A stretch of 64,000 nucleotides of DNA from Enoplosus armatus (GCF_043641665.1 NC_092180.1:1202501-1266500); one strand, 5' to 3'. Shown: positions 13,663 to 27,800, counted from the stretch's first letter. The notes: a model not told the origin generated them from the letters alone. Numbers and translations: made by a program.

Positions 13663-15208
13663 TTCTCCTCCGTCCTCTCCTCCATCCTCTCCTCCGTCCC
13701 CTCCTCCGTCACCTCTCTTCTGTCCTCTCCTCGGTCTCCTCTCCTCCGTCCTCTCCTCCATCCTCTCCTCCTTCACCTCTCTTCTGTCCTCTCCTCCGTC
13801 CCCTCCTCCGTCACCTCTCTTCTGTCCTCTCCTCCATCTCCTCTCCTCCGTCCTCTCCTCCGTCACCCCTCCTCCGTCACCTCCTCCGTCACCTCTCCTC
13901 GCTGTCTTCTCCTCTGTCCCCTCCTCCGTCCCCTCCTCCGTCCTCTCCTCCGTCCCCTCCTCCGTCACCTCTCCTCCGTCCTCTCCTCCGTCCTCTCCTC
14001 CGTCCCCTCCTCCGTCCTCTCCTCCGTCCCCTCCTCCGTCACCTCTCTTCTGTCCTCTCCTCCGTCCTCTCCTCCGTCACCCCTCCTCCGTCACCTCCTC
14101 CGTCACCTCCGTCCCCTCCTCCGTCACCTCTCTTCTGTCCTCTCCTCCGTCCTCTCCTCCGTCCCCTCCTCCGTCACCTCTCTTCTGTCCCCTCCTCCAT
14201 CACCTCTCTTCTGTCCTCTCCTCGCTCTCTTCTCCTCTGTCCCCTCCTCCGTCCTCTCCTCCGTCCTCTCCTCCGTCCCCTCCTCCGTCACCTCTCTTCT
14301 GTCCTCTCCTCCGTCCCCTCCTCCGTCCTCTCCTCCGTCCCCTCCTCCGTCACCCCTCCTTCGTCCCCTCCTCCGTCACCTCTCTTCTGTCCTCTCCTCG
14401 GTCTCTTCTCCTCTGTCCCCTCCTCCGTCCTCTCCTCCGTCCCCTCCTCTGTCACCTCTCTTCTGTCCTCTCCTCGGTCTCCTCTCCTCCGTCCCCTCCT
14501 CCGTCACCTCTCTTCTGTCCTCTCCTCGGTCTCTTCTCCTCTGTCCCCTCCTCCGTCCTCTCCTCCTTCACCTCTCTTCTGTCCTCTCCTCGGTCTCTTC
14601 TCCTCTGTCCCCTCCTCCGTCCCCTCCTCCGTCACCTCTCTTCTGTCCTCTCCTCCGTCCCCTCCTCCGTCCTCTCCTCCGTCCCCTCCTCCGTCACCCC
14701 TCCTTCGTCCCCTCCTCCGTCACCTCTCTTCTGTCCTCTCCTCGGTCTCTTCTCCTCTGTCCCCTCTTCCGTCCTCTCCTCCGTCCCCTCCTCTGTCACC
14801 TCTCTTCTGTCCTCTCCTCGGTCTCCTCTCCTCCGTCCCCTCCTCCGTCACCTCTCTTCTGTCCTCTCCTCGGTCTCTTCTCCTCTGTCCCCTCCTCCGT
14901 CCTCTCCTCCTTCACCTCTCTTCTGTCCTCTCCTCGGTCTCTTCTCCTCTGTCCCCTCTTCCGTCCTCTCCTCCGTCCCCTCCTCTGTCACCTCTCTTCT
15001 GTCCTCTCCTCGGTCTCCTCTCCTCCGTCCCCTCCTCCGTCACCTCTCTTCTGTCCTCTCCTCGGTCTCTTCTCCTCTGTCCCCTCCTCCGTCCTCTCCT
15101 CCTTCACCTCTCTTCTGTCCTCTCCTCGGTCTCTTCTCCTCTGTCCCCTCCTCCGTCCTCTCCTCCGTCCCCTCCTCCGTCACCTCTCTTCTGTCCTCTC
15201 CCTCCTGC
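13663..15208. repeat. CTCCTCCGTCCC pyrimidine minisatellite with 192-nt higher-order period
   Basis: The basic blocks are CCTCTCCTCCGT, CCCCTCCTCCGT, CACCTCTCTTCTGT and CCTCTCGGTCT-like variants. The variant order repeats exactly at 192-nt spacing near the 3' end (CCCCTCTTCC at 14761 and 14953, CCCCTCCTCC at 15145). The + strand is nearly pure pyrimidine plus G in CGT/TGT. Stop-free frames across it (more than 500 codons of Ser/Pro/Leu) are an artefact. Confidence 0.95.
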
Positions 15209-15800
15209 ACAAATTAAACTCAGATTGGCCGCTCGCCTCCTGCTTCGAGAAGTAAATTAACTTGGGGAAATTGAATTTTTTAGGTGTGAAATATTTCTGT
15301 CCCATCAGTTGATGATTCAGCGTGGAGGAGGGAGTGGGGGTGAAGAGGTGGGAGGGGGTTGGAGGGGTATCAGACTTGGAAGCATGCTTAAGGACGCTCA
15401 GTAACAATGATGTGTCCTTCTTCTTTGATCTAAACTAGAGTTAGGCAGCGTCCTCCTTCCTCGCCCCTCACCAGTGGCTAATTTAAACCGACATGAAACC
15501 ATCCTACAGACGCCTAAATGGGCGGGAAATCGCCCACTTTGGCAACATGATCCAGTTATTTTCTGGTGCCGTGTCAACCAATCAGACAAAGACTGTAGGC
15601 AGAGCTTTTTTATTAGTCATCGCACGTTTCTGTAATAATGTCTGATTTATGTGAGAGTAACAACTTAAATGTACACACACACACACACACACACAACGCT
15701 AACATTAACGATTTGTCATTAAAATATGTATTTTTCAATTGGAATTGCAGGAGGGGCGGCGCCCCAACGCCCTTAATGCACCACACGCCACCGCCCCTCA
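15209..15800. other. Noncoding stretch with a (CA)n run
   Basis: (CA)n at 15675-15694. Otherwise unique-looking sequence without a supported gene. Confidence 0.4.
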
Positions 15801-16050
15801 CATAGGAAGCTTCCTGCTGTGTTTCTCCTTCCTGTTCCCCACATTAGGAAACGTTCTTTATCCTTGTCTTGGAAACCTTTTCTTTCCTTTTCCCCTGCTT
15901 GCTAATATGGAAGCTTCCCTCTGTCTCGCTCTCTAGGATGGATGGAAGCTTTCTGAATTAGAAAACCTCTTTCTTCCTCGTCCTGTGACTAGACAGCCTC
16001 CTGCTTCATTGTTCATAACTAGGAAGCTTTCTAATAAAGCTTCTCTGATC
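15801..16050. repeat. Diverged tandem repeat around AGGAAGCTTCCT
   Basis: About eight degenerate copies of a roughly 30-bp unit, each starting like ACTAGGAAGCTTYCT followed by a pyrimidine-rich tail: 15803, 15844, 15869, 15906, 15941, 15957, 15989 and 16019 approximately. Several keep the AAGCTT palindrome. Confidence 0.5.
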
Positions 16051-16081
16051 TGATTTCACAATAAAACACTAAATTACACAG

Positions 16082-17240
16082 CAAACACACACACACACAC
16101 ACACACACAGGTGGTGTTCAAAGACACTCCTCTCATATTTCACTGTGAATTTGGGGAGCATGTTGCGTAACAAGCTGCAGGTTATATCACCGCTCCTCCA
16201 ATTATTAACTGGAGGAATTCATTCTTACACACATTATTTTCATTACTGAGTGATTTCTCCACCTCTGCTAGTCCTTCAAATCTTTACACTTGAAGCTTCT
16301 ACTGTGTTTGTGAGAATAAAGGGTTGAAAAAGACATTGACTGCCCCCCATGTTCTTCTCTTAGAGAGAGACGCTCAGCTGCAGTTTTAACTGAAGACTCT
16401 CTGAGTGATAATCAGCAGATTGTGTAAATGAAGACGTGTGACAGTGTGCGTTTGATTCGTCATCCTGGCTCTCACCTCCTGACAGTGAGGTGGGCGGGGC
16501 ATCACCTTTCACCTCCTCAGTCTGCTGCGAGCAGATGGAGGAGGAGACGCTCCGTCACCTCTTCCTCCTCAAACACACCGAGGCGACAAAACCAGAGCGC
16601 TTGTTGGCCACCTGAAGTCCTTTGCAGACGTGGAATACGTGACGCCGCCGCCTCATCTATCTGTCGCCGTCATGCAGAGAGACTCGAGGTTCACGAGACG
16701 TTTGGCTCCTGGTGGTGTGATGGATTTATAAAACTTAAGCCGATTCACATTTTATTGAGCAGAAACGACTGAAACGTTCACACTAATGTCTGAACGCAGC
16801 TTTTGTAATATGTCTGTTTCCTCGCTGGCCTTGCCCCCCCCCCCTTCAGGGTCTGTTGTCGTCTTGGCTCGAACACCGACAGATTCGGAGTCCTCTAATG
16901 GGATTCATCTCTGTTAGATTTGTCTGACCGGGGTTTATGTGTTTTCTTGTTGTTGGGGGGTTTTTGATTTTGGCTGGGGTTGAACAGAAATGTGTTGGCC
17001 TTTGATTTGTCTTTGACAGTTCGGTGCTGCAGAGAACATGCGCTGTGTTCAGGCTCCTGATGGAGCTTTGTACCGCTGGTCTGTGATATGTGGCTGATGA
17101 AACCTTGATGTAACACAAACCCTCAGAGCTGTTTGTGAAGTACACAACCAACACTATCAGGACATTCAGTACAGATACACACAGCAGGCAGCTAACATCT
17201 GTGATTCAGTTATTATTATGAGAGAAATAATAAAACAAAT
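16082..17240. other. Noncoding stretch after (CA)n
   Basis: (CA)n at 16085-16109 is followed by unique-looking DNA with a purine-rich pocket around 16530-16560. No gene is supported. Confidence 0.4.
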
Positions 17241-18060
17241 GATTTTATCCTTCAGTGTTTGCTGAGCCGCTGAGTGTCACGTGACAACAAGCTGCAGGCC
17301 GATAACATTTACAAAACTCTTTCATCAGGTTAAGAAATGGACCAGAAAACACTTCAGCAGGTTTATTTGCAGCTTTCAATGTCGAGTGCTTTCCACGAGA
17401 CATAAAAGGCATCAAGAAAAGAAACACAAGGTGATTTAAAAAGAGAAAAATGAAATAGAAACTATAAATTAGCAAGAAGACTAAGAATAAGACGGATTAA
17501 ACAGTAGAACAAACAGTGCAGATGTGAATGAATAGAACCAAGTTTAACTTAATAAAATGCAAACAGGAAAGTCTTCAGCTCTGATTTAGAAGAACTGAGT
17601 CGGAGCTGACCCACCTGATGAGAACTGGACTGATGTGGTCTCTCCTGGTCTTAGTGAGACCTGTTTAGACTACTGAAGATAGATGGACGGGATTTTCTAA
17701 ATCAGAAGACAGAAGTCCTTTAATTCTTGATATATTCCTAAAGTGACAGTCGGCTGATTTACTTACAGAAATGAAAGTCTGAGGAAACTTCAAAGCGTAA
17801 CTTGATTTTGGGAGTCAGATTGGAACGTAACAGGAAAACCAATTTAAATTTGATTCAGTTCATAATGATTTTATGAATTGGAGCCTACAGTCAGAGAGAG
17901 ATCCAGTACAGAAGCCTGAACCCAAAACGTCGGATTGTAAAAGACAAACGCGGTCTTACTGATTGTGAGACGCTGCATTGTTTTGTCTCTGAACTCCGGC
18001 ACAGTTGATCTGAGAGGCTGAAATGCTCACATATATATTAAAGTTCTGTGGCCTCTACCT
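17241..18060. repeat. Probable dispersed teleost repeat
   Basis: The stretch includes GATGTGGTCTCTCCTGGTCT then TAGTGAGAC and a run of AATAAAATGCAAACAGGAAAG-like sequence resembling a repeat seen across many teleost introns. It has no coding frame. Class and limits are uncertain. Confidence 0.35.
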
Positions 18061-18121
18061 GCATCTGTAATACCCGACCTGACTAAACCCGACTGGCCAC
18101 AATGCAAACCCAAACCAGGAC

Positions 18122-18122
18122 C

Positions 18123-18176
<54 letters not shown>

Positions 18177-18200
18177 TATATATGTGTATATATATATAAG
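18122..18200. repeat. (TA)n microsatellite
   Basis: A long TA run at 18126-18170 with TA-rich edges, likely to form a cruciform or open easily. It sits in otherwise plain AT-rich DNA. Confidence 0.9.
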
Positions 18201-20413
18201 TATATTTAGTTTTATCACAGTTTGTTGAGCTAACAGGGAGTTAAACATCACTGGGGTCTAACTCACCACATGAGTTAACATGAGGGTTACATCACTCGAA
18301 AGAAATATAATATAATAATATATATTTGTTCATGCACAGTCCAAATAACATAAAACAGAAGAAATGAAGAAGTCAAGCAAAAAAACCCACGAGGTTTAAC
18401 TTCATCAGTTTACTCAAAGTATCTTTTGCAGTAAAACTATCTGCACACATGAAAACAAACAGTCTGTGGTGAATTATTGATAATCTGATATGATGAAATA
18501 GTCGCAATACACAAAGACTATAAATCACTTCAGTGTGTTCTGTAACCTAAGACACATTCAGGTTCATTCTGTATACCTGAGCGCCGTCTGTTGTGTTTAA
18601 ATGCATCACTGATAGTTCGAACTGATGAGCCTGCAGGTCTGTTTTCTCCTCTTGAAGGTTTCTTCTGCATCGTCCTTCACACATTGATTTTTCACCACTG
18701 AGTCCCCTGATGGATGGAGCCCGTCTGAACCTGGAGGCGTGTGTGTTTAAGTGTGTGTGCTTCTGAGCAGCGTCACATGTGGGGACACATTGTGGACGAG
18801 GGACAGCTTGTTTGACTGGGACAAACCTGCTTTTCTACAACTGGATGCAGCAGAAGTGGTAACGTTCAGGTGGGGGTTAGCCTCCAGAATACAAAAACAA
18901 TGCTGTGTCCCCCATTGAATATTAAACCAATGATTGTTTATTCATGTAGAGAATACGGGTGAGAAATCCAGGATAACAGGAGTGGAACAAGGCGAAAATA
19001 TTCTCCTCAACTGCAGCCCATGTTCCTCTGCTGAAATTACTAGAAATAAAAATAGATTAAAACGCAACGTTATTATTTGAAACAAACTCAAAGACAGAAA
19101 ACCTCAGAGAGAAGAAAGGGACTGGAGACTCTGACTGATTTGCAGCCTTTAATTGTGGAAACAGACAAACGTTTCGACACCACTGCGTCAATAGACATGA
19201 AGCAAACACACGTATAGAACCTGGGGCAGCTGGACAGGATTTCAAGTCTATTGGAAAATAGATCCCGGGGTGGGATTTGCCCAAATGTGGTGGTGGATGG
19301 GGGAGACTTTCACTCTGGAGAGATTGGGGTTCATTTCCTTTGTGAAACCAAAAGTCAACGATGACTTATCTTAACCACGTAACGAACTTAAGTTACGTAA
19401 CTAACGTACTCTTTGTGACCCAAACCGTGATCTATCCCTAAACCTGAACAGGTAGTTTGGGTGCCTAAGCCAAACTGCGACTGTCAGCTGAAATGTTTCT
19501 CAGCAAGCTTTATTTTGAAAGTCTAACTGGACGTTGCATATTTATTTTTGCTAACTCGACCGCAGAATGACGACGTATTCTTTTCGGACGCGGTGGACCG
19601 GCGGGTCTATAACACGCTTTGCCATGAGATATACACATCTGATCTGTCATCATTTTAATTGTGTTTATTTCTTTTTTATGTTGTTGTTGTTGTTGTTGTT
19701 TATTCTGCTGGTAAATGGTAAAAAAAATATCTTTTTCGAAAAGGGCAACATCCACTTCTGTTGTCAGCTGCCTCGTAACAGGATGCAAGGACTCTAAGTG
19801 CTTGAGCACCAAACACAAAATGCATTTGACTTCTGTGGAAAATACAACCTCACAGGTTCCCTCTGAAAGCAGTACGACCTCACAGCGTAGTATAAACGTG
19901 TAACTCCGGCAGGTTAACACACTGCACTGCGGTCAGTGTCAAAGTCGGCGGTTTAAACTCTGTTTCCAGTTTCACAGCAGGAAGCGATGAGCTCACTGAT
20001 GAAGCCTCAAATTTCACATTCAAATTGAAACACTTTACAGGAACATGTTATCCATCGAAAAAAAAGCCTCATTAAAGCAATTTACAGCCGCTCGAACAAG
20101 AAGCGGGCAGAGAGCCGTGGAAACTCCACTGATTAAACATCTGAGGGAGAATAAGAGAATGATGGAGGGCAGAGGAGACGGGAGAATCTAAAGCAGCAGA
20201 GATGGATGACCGGGGGGCATCTGTTGGTTTGATGGGTAACAGGCTGCACAACAGTTCAGCAGCAGAGGCAGCAGGGAGAAAACCTTCCAACTGTTTCTCC
20301 CATTTTCACATTGTGTTAAGGATAATTAGTCTGTTTCTCCACCAGGTTTAGAGTTAAACTGATTTTCATGGAGTTTATGTTGCCATGATTCAACACGTGT
20401 GTGCCCTGTTTTG

Positions 20414-20445
<32 letters not shown>

Positions 20446-22814
20446 CATGGTTTCAGTATTGTGTGTGCACCAGGGTTCAACAAACACTGGTGTAATGCAG
20501 TGTATCGATGTCTGAAAAAGTTTGAATCACTTAACGTCCATTTTAATCAATACAAATGTAATAATCTCCATGAAACACACTGTTTGTTTTCATTTGAACA
20601 GCAGCTGACAACATACAGTGCAGACATTGTTTTGATTGGCCAAAGTTTGAGAGTTTTGAATACATTATCACGCTGGCACACAGACCTGTTATTGTTTGAG
20701 GCTCATTGTTTGTCGTAGTGTGGAGCTAGCATACGTGTGTGTCCACTGACTGAATCATTTTAGCATTTAAATTGTAAATTTGAACAGTTTTTAGCCACGT
20801 TAGCAGCGCGGCTCTATGAATGGAAAGGTTGGCCAGTCAGTCATCATCTCATCAACTACTGGAGATTCATTCCTGGTTCCCAGAGGATGAATCCTGTTCA
20901 CTTTGGTGATCCTCTTTTCTGGTGTTGAGTGAAATATCTCTAACTATCCTCTTGTGGACCAGTGGCACTCGTCATTCTCAGTCAGTCAGTTATCTTCTCC
21001 TTCAGAGAAACTAAGCTAATGCTCAAGATCTGACCTCTTCTGTCGTCTGGCTTTTCTCATTTTTTTCATGCAAAGTGTGTTTCTAGTTTCTCTTTGTGTT
21101 CTCAGCCTGTGCGTTAAATAACCGGAGTCCTTGACTAACACTAGCCTCCTCTCGTGTTTGTCGAGGCCCCGCTGTCTCCATCATCTACCTCCCGTGGCGG
21201 CAGAACAAACAGTGTGTTTGTTCATTAGCCGGCCGTGTCTCCTGCAGGCCGAGCTTCATCCTGAGCCGAGGATGAGGAGTAGAGCAGGAGTTAATCAGAC
21301 TGTTTGGGATCTCCTGCTGCCTGATCATCCACATCACTGGCTGCAGCTGCAGGAGCTCATATGTTTCATATTACAAACTCAGACTTATGTTTGACTGTTA
21401 CACAACTTCAGCTCAGAGGAATGTGAATGTGAACTGGCAGAAAAACAAGACTGAAAAAGAGAGAAAAGAACTTCCAGGCAGGAAACTGAGAAAGCTGGTT
21501 CAGGGCTGCTGTCTTCATATTACTTTTACTGCACTTAACCTTGAATGATCTCCACATTATGACAATTTATCGAAAAACGTTCACACACACACACACACAC
21601 ACTTTTACCTCAGGTGTCAATTTTTTCTCACTGAACTTTGGGTGACTCATATTTTCTGTGTTAGCCTCCATCATAATGAGTTCACCTCTCCATCAACCCG
21701 GGGGGAAGTGTGTGTGTGTGTGTGTGTGTTTGAAGGACGGGCATGTTGATCACTGACGGCCTGGACCTATCTCTTTCTCCCATCATGCCTTGCTGCAGGC
21801 AGGACTCTCCTCATTCTCACCTTTGATCGTATTGAGGAATGAAAACAGAAAGGCATCACATGCAAAAATCTTAAAGCAGCAGTTTAGTGGTGAAATGATT
21901 ATTTAAATGATTGATCAAAAGAACAACATTATCAGTTAAAGTGGACTCCTCTTTTAGCTCTAACATTATGACATGAAGTGATACCCACAGTCCAATATGG
22001 ATAATTAGACAGAAGAGCCAATCAGCATTAAGATTGATCCTAATTAGAAGATGTATCTAACTATTCACTATTGTCATAAATCGCACATTTATAACTTTTC
22101 TGTGAACATTTGCACATTCCATACTCTTCGTTGTAAACACTCTTTTCAATTTAAAAACCAAAGTATTTTACATATTTTTAATACATTTTAAATATATTTT
22201 ATTGTTAATTTGTTTCTATTTCATGTTTATGATAATTGACTTTTGCAGCAGTTGTTTTGTCATATTTCTTAATTCTTACTATGTTTATTGTTATCCACCA
22301 AACACCAAGGCACACTCCTTGTATGTGAAAACTTAATAAACAATAAATGTGAGAGCTGCTATATTCTAAGAAGTTATTAAGAACAAATACAAAAGTAGAT
22401 GTGAAGCACAGGATGAAGAAAGTGCTGTCTTTCAGGAGGTTCATTCTACACCACTCCACACATTTAATAGTAATGACATACAGTAAAATGTGAGTACCCC
22501 TAATGGAAAATTAAAAAAATAAGGTCACTGGTGTGATAGAGTATCCTTTATATGACTAAAATTAGTGTTCACCGCAGCCCATTTCTCTGCAGGCTGTGGA
22601 TGTCCCCTCTTTGATATGTACACATTGTTCAGGTTTGCAAGTTGCCACTTGGCATTTTTTGTTTTAAATGGGGATAAAAAAGCATATTTGCATTTATATT
22701 ATGAAAAAAGATCTTCAAAGAGAATTTCTATTACTTTTTGTTTTTTCAAAATGACCAGAAACAGAGGTCCGTATTTTGTTGGTGTATAATTATAGTCCAC
22801 TGTTGGTACGGTAT

Positions 22815-22856
<42 letters not shown>

Positions 22857-24532
22857 TGGATGCAGTGTGCAGCCTCAGGTAATAATAGCCATGATGGATT
22901 CTCACCTGGCTGCGGCTCGGTCGAGGAAGATAAAGATGTGTTGGAGCTCCTGCTGCTGAGCTCCGGGTCCAAGGGGCCCGAGCCCGGGGAGATATTAATG
23001 ACAACCCCCTAACACCAACACCCCCACCCCTCCCTACGTACCACCACACCATTGGTCATCAGCTAACAATACTGTTTTTAGGGCAAGAGCATCAATCTGC
23101 GTGGCTCCCAGCATGCAGCTAATTCAACAGGGAAACAGTGTTTGTGAGTTATTAATGAGAAATAATATCAACATGTGAATTTGAGTCCTTTGTGTAACAG
23201 CATCAGTTGGACTGTGGCATAATATGGCAACACAACAACGTCATGTCCAAATGTTGTCTTTAATATTAACAAATCAAACCTGGATTCAGAGATGTCCGTT
23301 TGGGACTCACGCCTGCATCTTGCTGATTGTCTTGCTGGTTGGTCAGTGTTATCAGCTGACATGTATGTAGATTCAGATACGTATCGTCCATCATTGTCAA
23401 ATATACGTCCTTCACACTGTATAGAGACCAGTGGTGGCTGGTGACTCAAAAGATTGGGGAGAAGACAAGACGATAACCAACCCAGTGTGACGAACTGGCG
23501 GTAAAGAGAGAGAGTCAGAATTTCATACAGTAGATTATGAGAAAAGAAATTATAAAGTGCAAATTGCGAACTACTTTTAAACACAGGTGGTGTACACCGA
23601 GTTTGTCAGAAAACAGCTGCTGCTGGAAACTCCTTTTCATCTTTCCTCCCTGGCTTTTATTTGGGACTGGCCTTTTATTTCGTTTGTACAGGCCCTTTAG
23701 CTTGCTTCCATTTTAATCGATGCAGCTGTCTACGCCAGCATATTCGTTTGTGATTCACTCCTGCTTTACTCCATACACCATTATAAGATGTTAGAGTAGA
23801 TGTGGCTACATGAAATGACTAGGAGATAGACACAGGAGTGGTGTGACTCTCGTTCCACAGATCGACTGTGGACTGACTGACATGGCCACCACTCCTCCCA
23901 GACGGGTGAAAACTGTCCTGGAAGTGAGCTGAGAGACTTTCTTTACTCTTTGTCATGTTTAAAATGACTCTGGTCGAGGGATGTTCTGTCGAGTGGTTTA
24001 AGACACAAAGGTTTGAGCCCGGCCTGGGACTTTTGATGCACGGCAGGTAAAAACACCATAAACAATGTTAGAAAAAAAGACACTGGTCATGGTGGGAGGA
24101 TAGAGCTCAAGAAACAAGCAGTCAGATACCTTGTTTTCTGTGTAGAGCTTGTGTTCTGAGTCATTTGTTGGAGCGGCAGTAAAAACTTTGCATCCATTTT
24201 TCTCAGTTTGCCCAGGAGCGTAGCAGCCTGCGGCCTTTGCAGAGCAGCAGAGATATTTCAGATGTTTCTCGACGCTCCGCAGGGACGAGCGAGCCGGCCT
24301 CTCTCTGTCTCTGCTGTCCTGTTTTTAGCTCCTGAGCGTCTGGAGACGCTGCTGTGATTTATTCAGCCTCTCTGCTGCTGCTCAGGTGAGAGTCGGCTGA
24401 ACCAGCAGGATGAATGAGCGGCTGTCACGCCTGCTCACTCACTCACACGTACAGGCTTATTTTAGGCTGCCAGGACCGTGTTTACTGTACATCCAGTGAA
24501 GTAGTGAGTGACAGAAATACTAAGTAAATAAA
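18201..24532. other. Noncoding stretch with scattered microsatellites
   Basis: (TTG)n at 19681-19701, (TG)n at 20419-20446, dispersed-repeat fragment at 20865-20950, (CA)n at 21583-21601, (TG)n at 21711-21729 and (TG)n at 22818-22855. No exon with splice sites or RNA gene was recognised. Confidence 0.45.
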
Positions 24533-24817
24533 GTAAAAGGAGTTAAACTGACAGATTAAGTGTGAGCATTAAAAGGAACTGAAAGTGTCAGTGGAAGTTG
24601 AAGTACTGAGTGGTGTGTGGCGCATGAAGAGCAAGTACTGAAAAGAGTTTAAGTTGTCATTTGAAGTGTAAGCAGTAAAAGGAGTCGAAGTGACAGTTGA
24701 CGTGTAAGCACTAAAAACAGTTGAAGTGTCAGTTTAAGCTGTAAAACCAAAGGGAGCTGAAAGTGTCGATGGAAATTGAAGCACTGAAAGGAGTTCAAGT
24801 GCCAGATGAGGTGTAAC
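24533..24817. repeat. Diverged 36-bp tandem repeat
   Basis: About eight copies of a unit near GTAAAAGGAGTTGAAGTGTC plus AGTTGAAGTGTAAGCA, best kept at 24533, 24569, 24640 and 24677. One copy (around 24606-24637) is strongly changed. This is old, weakly conserved tandem DNA that simple repeat finders may miss. Confidence 0.6.
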
Positions 24818-27800
24818 TACAGATCCAGCCCAGTGTCCCGAGGAATCGCGTCCATATTGACCTCACGGTGTACATCCAGTGTCCACTTCAGTGCCGCTGC
24901 AGGAAGTAGTGTTGTCCTTTATGAAGAGAGGTGGGAAAGAATGAATGTGGAGACCAGAGTTTGCCTCCCACCACATTTGTGTTTTCATTAACCATAACCA
25001 AGATGTCCTCCTAACCCCAGCCAAGTGTTTTGTTGCCTAATAATAACCATGCCGTACCCACATTGTATTTGCCATAACCACAACCTAAATTTGATGTTTT
25101 TGTCATTTGAAGAGTTCATCAAACCCTTTGTTGGAGTATTTTATTCTCTGAGTGCGTTCGAGTAGAAGAGTGCGACGTGGAGTCATGCACAGAAACATGG
25201 CTTTAACACGAGTTATTCCCTTTGGTGAAAGCTTCAGTTTTAGACTGGGGGCTTTCTAGTGCCCCCCCCCCCCGTGTTGCTACTGCAATGCCCTTTTATC
25301 CACACAAGTCAAGTACAGTTTCAAGACGAGAGGAAGTCAGGGAGAAGCCGACTGTAAATCTATTAAGCAGAAGTCACATTTATTCACTCTTGCAGTCAAA
25401 TACAAACGCAGTTGATATCTTTGTTAATTCCCTCTCAGTTCTCGCCTTCGGTGCTGTGTTTCCCTGTTCCCTCCTCTCACACTCGCAGCTCTTAGACTTT
25501 CCTCTGTCACCAGATTCCTCCCAACTCCCATTTCAGCGTTTATTTTGGTCGCCCCGCGGCAAGGATACGGATAAAAGGATTAACTTATCGTCTACCAGTT
25601 TAGAGCTCTTAAACTCAGCCTGACGGCCCCCCTGAAAATTGACAAGATGGATGCCAGAGAGGCTCCATTCAATACACGTTAAATTCATTTCCCCTGTTTA
25701 TTACACAGAGGGATGTTGATGTTTAAAGCCTGAAGAGTTTGGAGGCTGAAAGATGGAAGAAAGCCAAAGCAGCAAATGCAGCAACAGTATGAGCAGGTAG
25801 GAGGGAATCAAAAACCGTGTTTAAGCTCCACTAATCAATATCTTTTAAATAAGTAATGGACCAAATGACAGGGATTGCTTATATGGAGCCATATAATTTT
25901 CCTCAAAGTTTCCTCAGAAGAGACCGTTGTAATGTTGTCAGTGTTTTTTACCAGCAAGTGGCCAAATATTCAATAAATGCAGCTTTAAATATCATAGTTT
26001 TTCAGTGTAATTAAAGTATATTTACACGATGAGTTCAGCTTCAGTCAAGCAGTTCTCTTGGTGGTCAAAGATGTTTTTTGAGTTGATGATTTTTTCCTAA
26101 AATATCCTTGAATGCATTGCCTGCCTACAAGGTCTTCAGGGCTACTCGTAATTATAATGATCTTTTTAAGTATTTCAATTCATTGGTTACTCGTTTAGTT
26201 TATTAAAAGTCAAAACGAACTGCCGGCCAACAGTCCACTCTAACATCAGTTTCACATTTGTTCACATTTCATTTCATGTTATATTTAACATGTGAGAACA
26301 TTAATTTCACGTGTTTTTTCAGAAGGCTGAACGAGTAAATAATCGATATTGTCATTTACTGAAGGGACTTCTAATGATGAATCATTCCCGCCGTACTGGT
26401 GCTGCATTTATTGGTTGAATTTTAAATAAATGAGTGAATTTATTTAGCAAAACACCGTATTTAAGTGTCATACAAATGGTGGCTGCTCTGCGAGGACTCA
26501 GTATGAAAGTAATTACTGAGGTAAACAAACAAACAGGCATGAGCAAACAGACAGATGAACACACACATGGCAGCAGCAGCAGCAGTGAAGCTGCAGCCCA
26601 TCACCAACACCCACTCTGTTCCCAGCAGATGTCAGTGTTACATAATGACTCTCTGATGTAACACACACACTGAGCATGTGTTCACTGGCACATACAGATG
26701 AGGAAACACAGGGAACCATCTCCAGAACAAATGCAGCCAGAACACCTGGAAATTTCAGGTAGTCAAATATACAATTTGAGATTTACAACATCTTTGTTTG
26801 CTGATAAATTTGAGCCACAGTGATTTTTATTGTTTGATGAATCAGAAAATGTACCACATCTCTACAAAGTGATTTTCATTCATTACAAGTACTGAATCAT
26901 TTATTACATAAGTATTCATTACAGTTGGGTGATATTGCCTTAAAATAAAATCACAATATTGCAGAGTAGTTTTGTAGTTCTGTAGTTTTGCGGTTACAAT
27001 ATTTATGACAATATGATGCAATTCTTTATTGTTAATTGCAGCCAACGTAAGCTCTCAGTGTTCTCAGCTTGGTGATCTTCTTCTTACAATTTTACATTTT
27101 TATATCCAAACCTCTTCCACACTTTCCATGTTTTTACCTTTTTGCTGGCAGCAGTGACACTTTCAGCCGTGCTTCCTGCTTCTGTATGAAGTCATGAGGA
27201 ATGATGTGACACGTCTTTATTACATAAAAAATGTAACTGAGGTTATGAACAACATAATATGGAACACCTCTAGTATTCACTCTATTCCAAGTCAACCTTT
27301 AGTAGAGGACATTATTTAGTTTGAAGGCCAAAAAGCTTAATTTTGGTGTCATGATACTGAAGATCTGGTCTCGTCTCAGACCTGTTAATCAGTGAGTCAA
27401 ACAGGTCTGGTATTGTGTTCACTGACGACTGATTACTCAGTCTGGAGAAACAACTAACCAACCAGAGCCACTCTTAAAAAGCAGACGAAACTCTTAAATC
27501 ATTATGTTTCTTCAGTTGTGAGTTTTATTGCTCTTACTAACCGCCACTGCTTCTGTGAACTGAAAAAGACAGTTTGATATACAAAGACTTTTTATACACA
27601 GAGAAACTCTGTGTGGCTGAACTCGGAGTTCTTTATGGATTTCAGGCATTAAAGCAAGACTGTCACTTTTTTTATGCAACTTTTGTTCAGTGTGTCTCCT
27701 GTCAGCAGGTCACTGAACAACCAGCATGTGACATTCTCCCCTTGTTCATGTGATGCTTTGTGATGTCAGATAATACTTTGAAAAGATAAAGATGAGATGC

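Noticed and set aside
13617..15260. Open frames of more than 500 codons rich in Ser, Pro and Leu
   Set aside because: They are translations of the CTCCTCCGT minisatellite. Several frames are open at once, and there is no domain or splice context.
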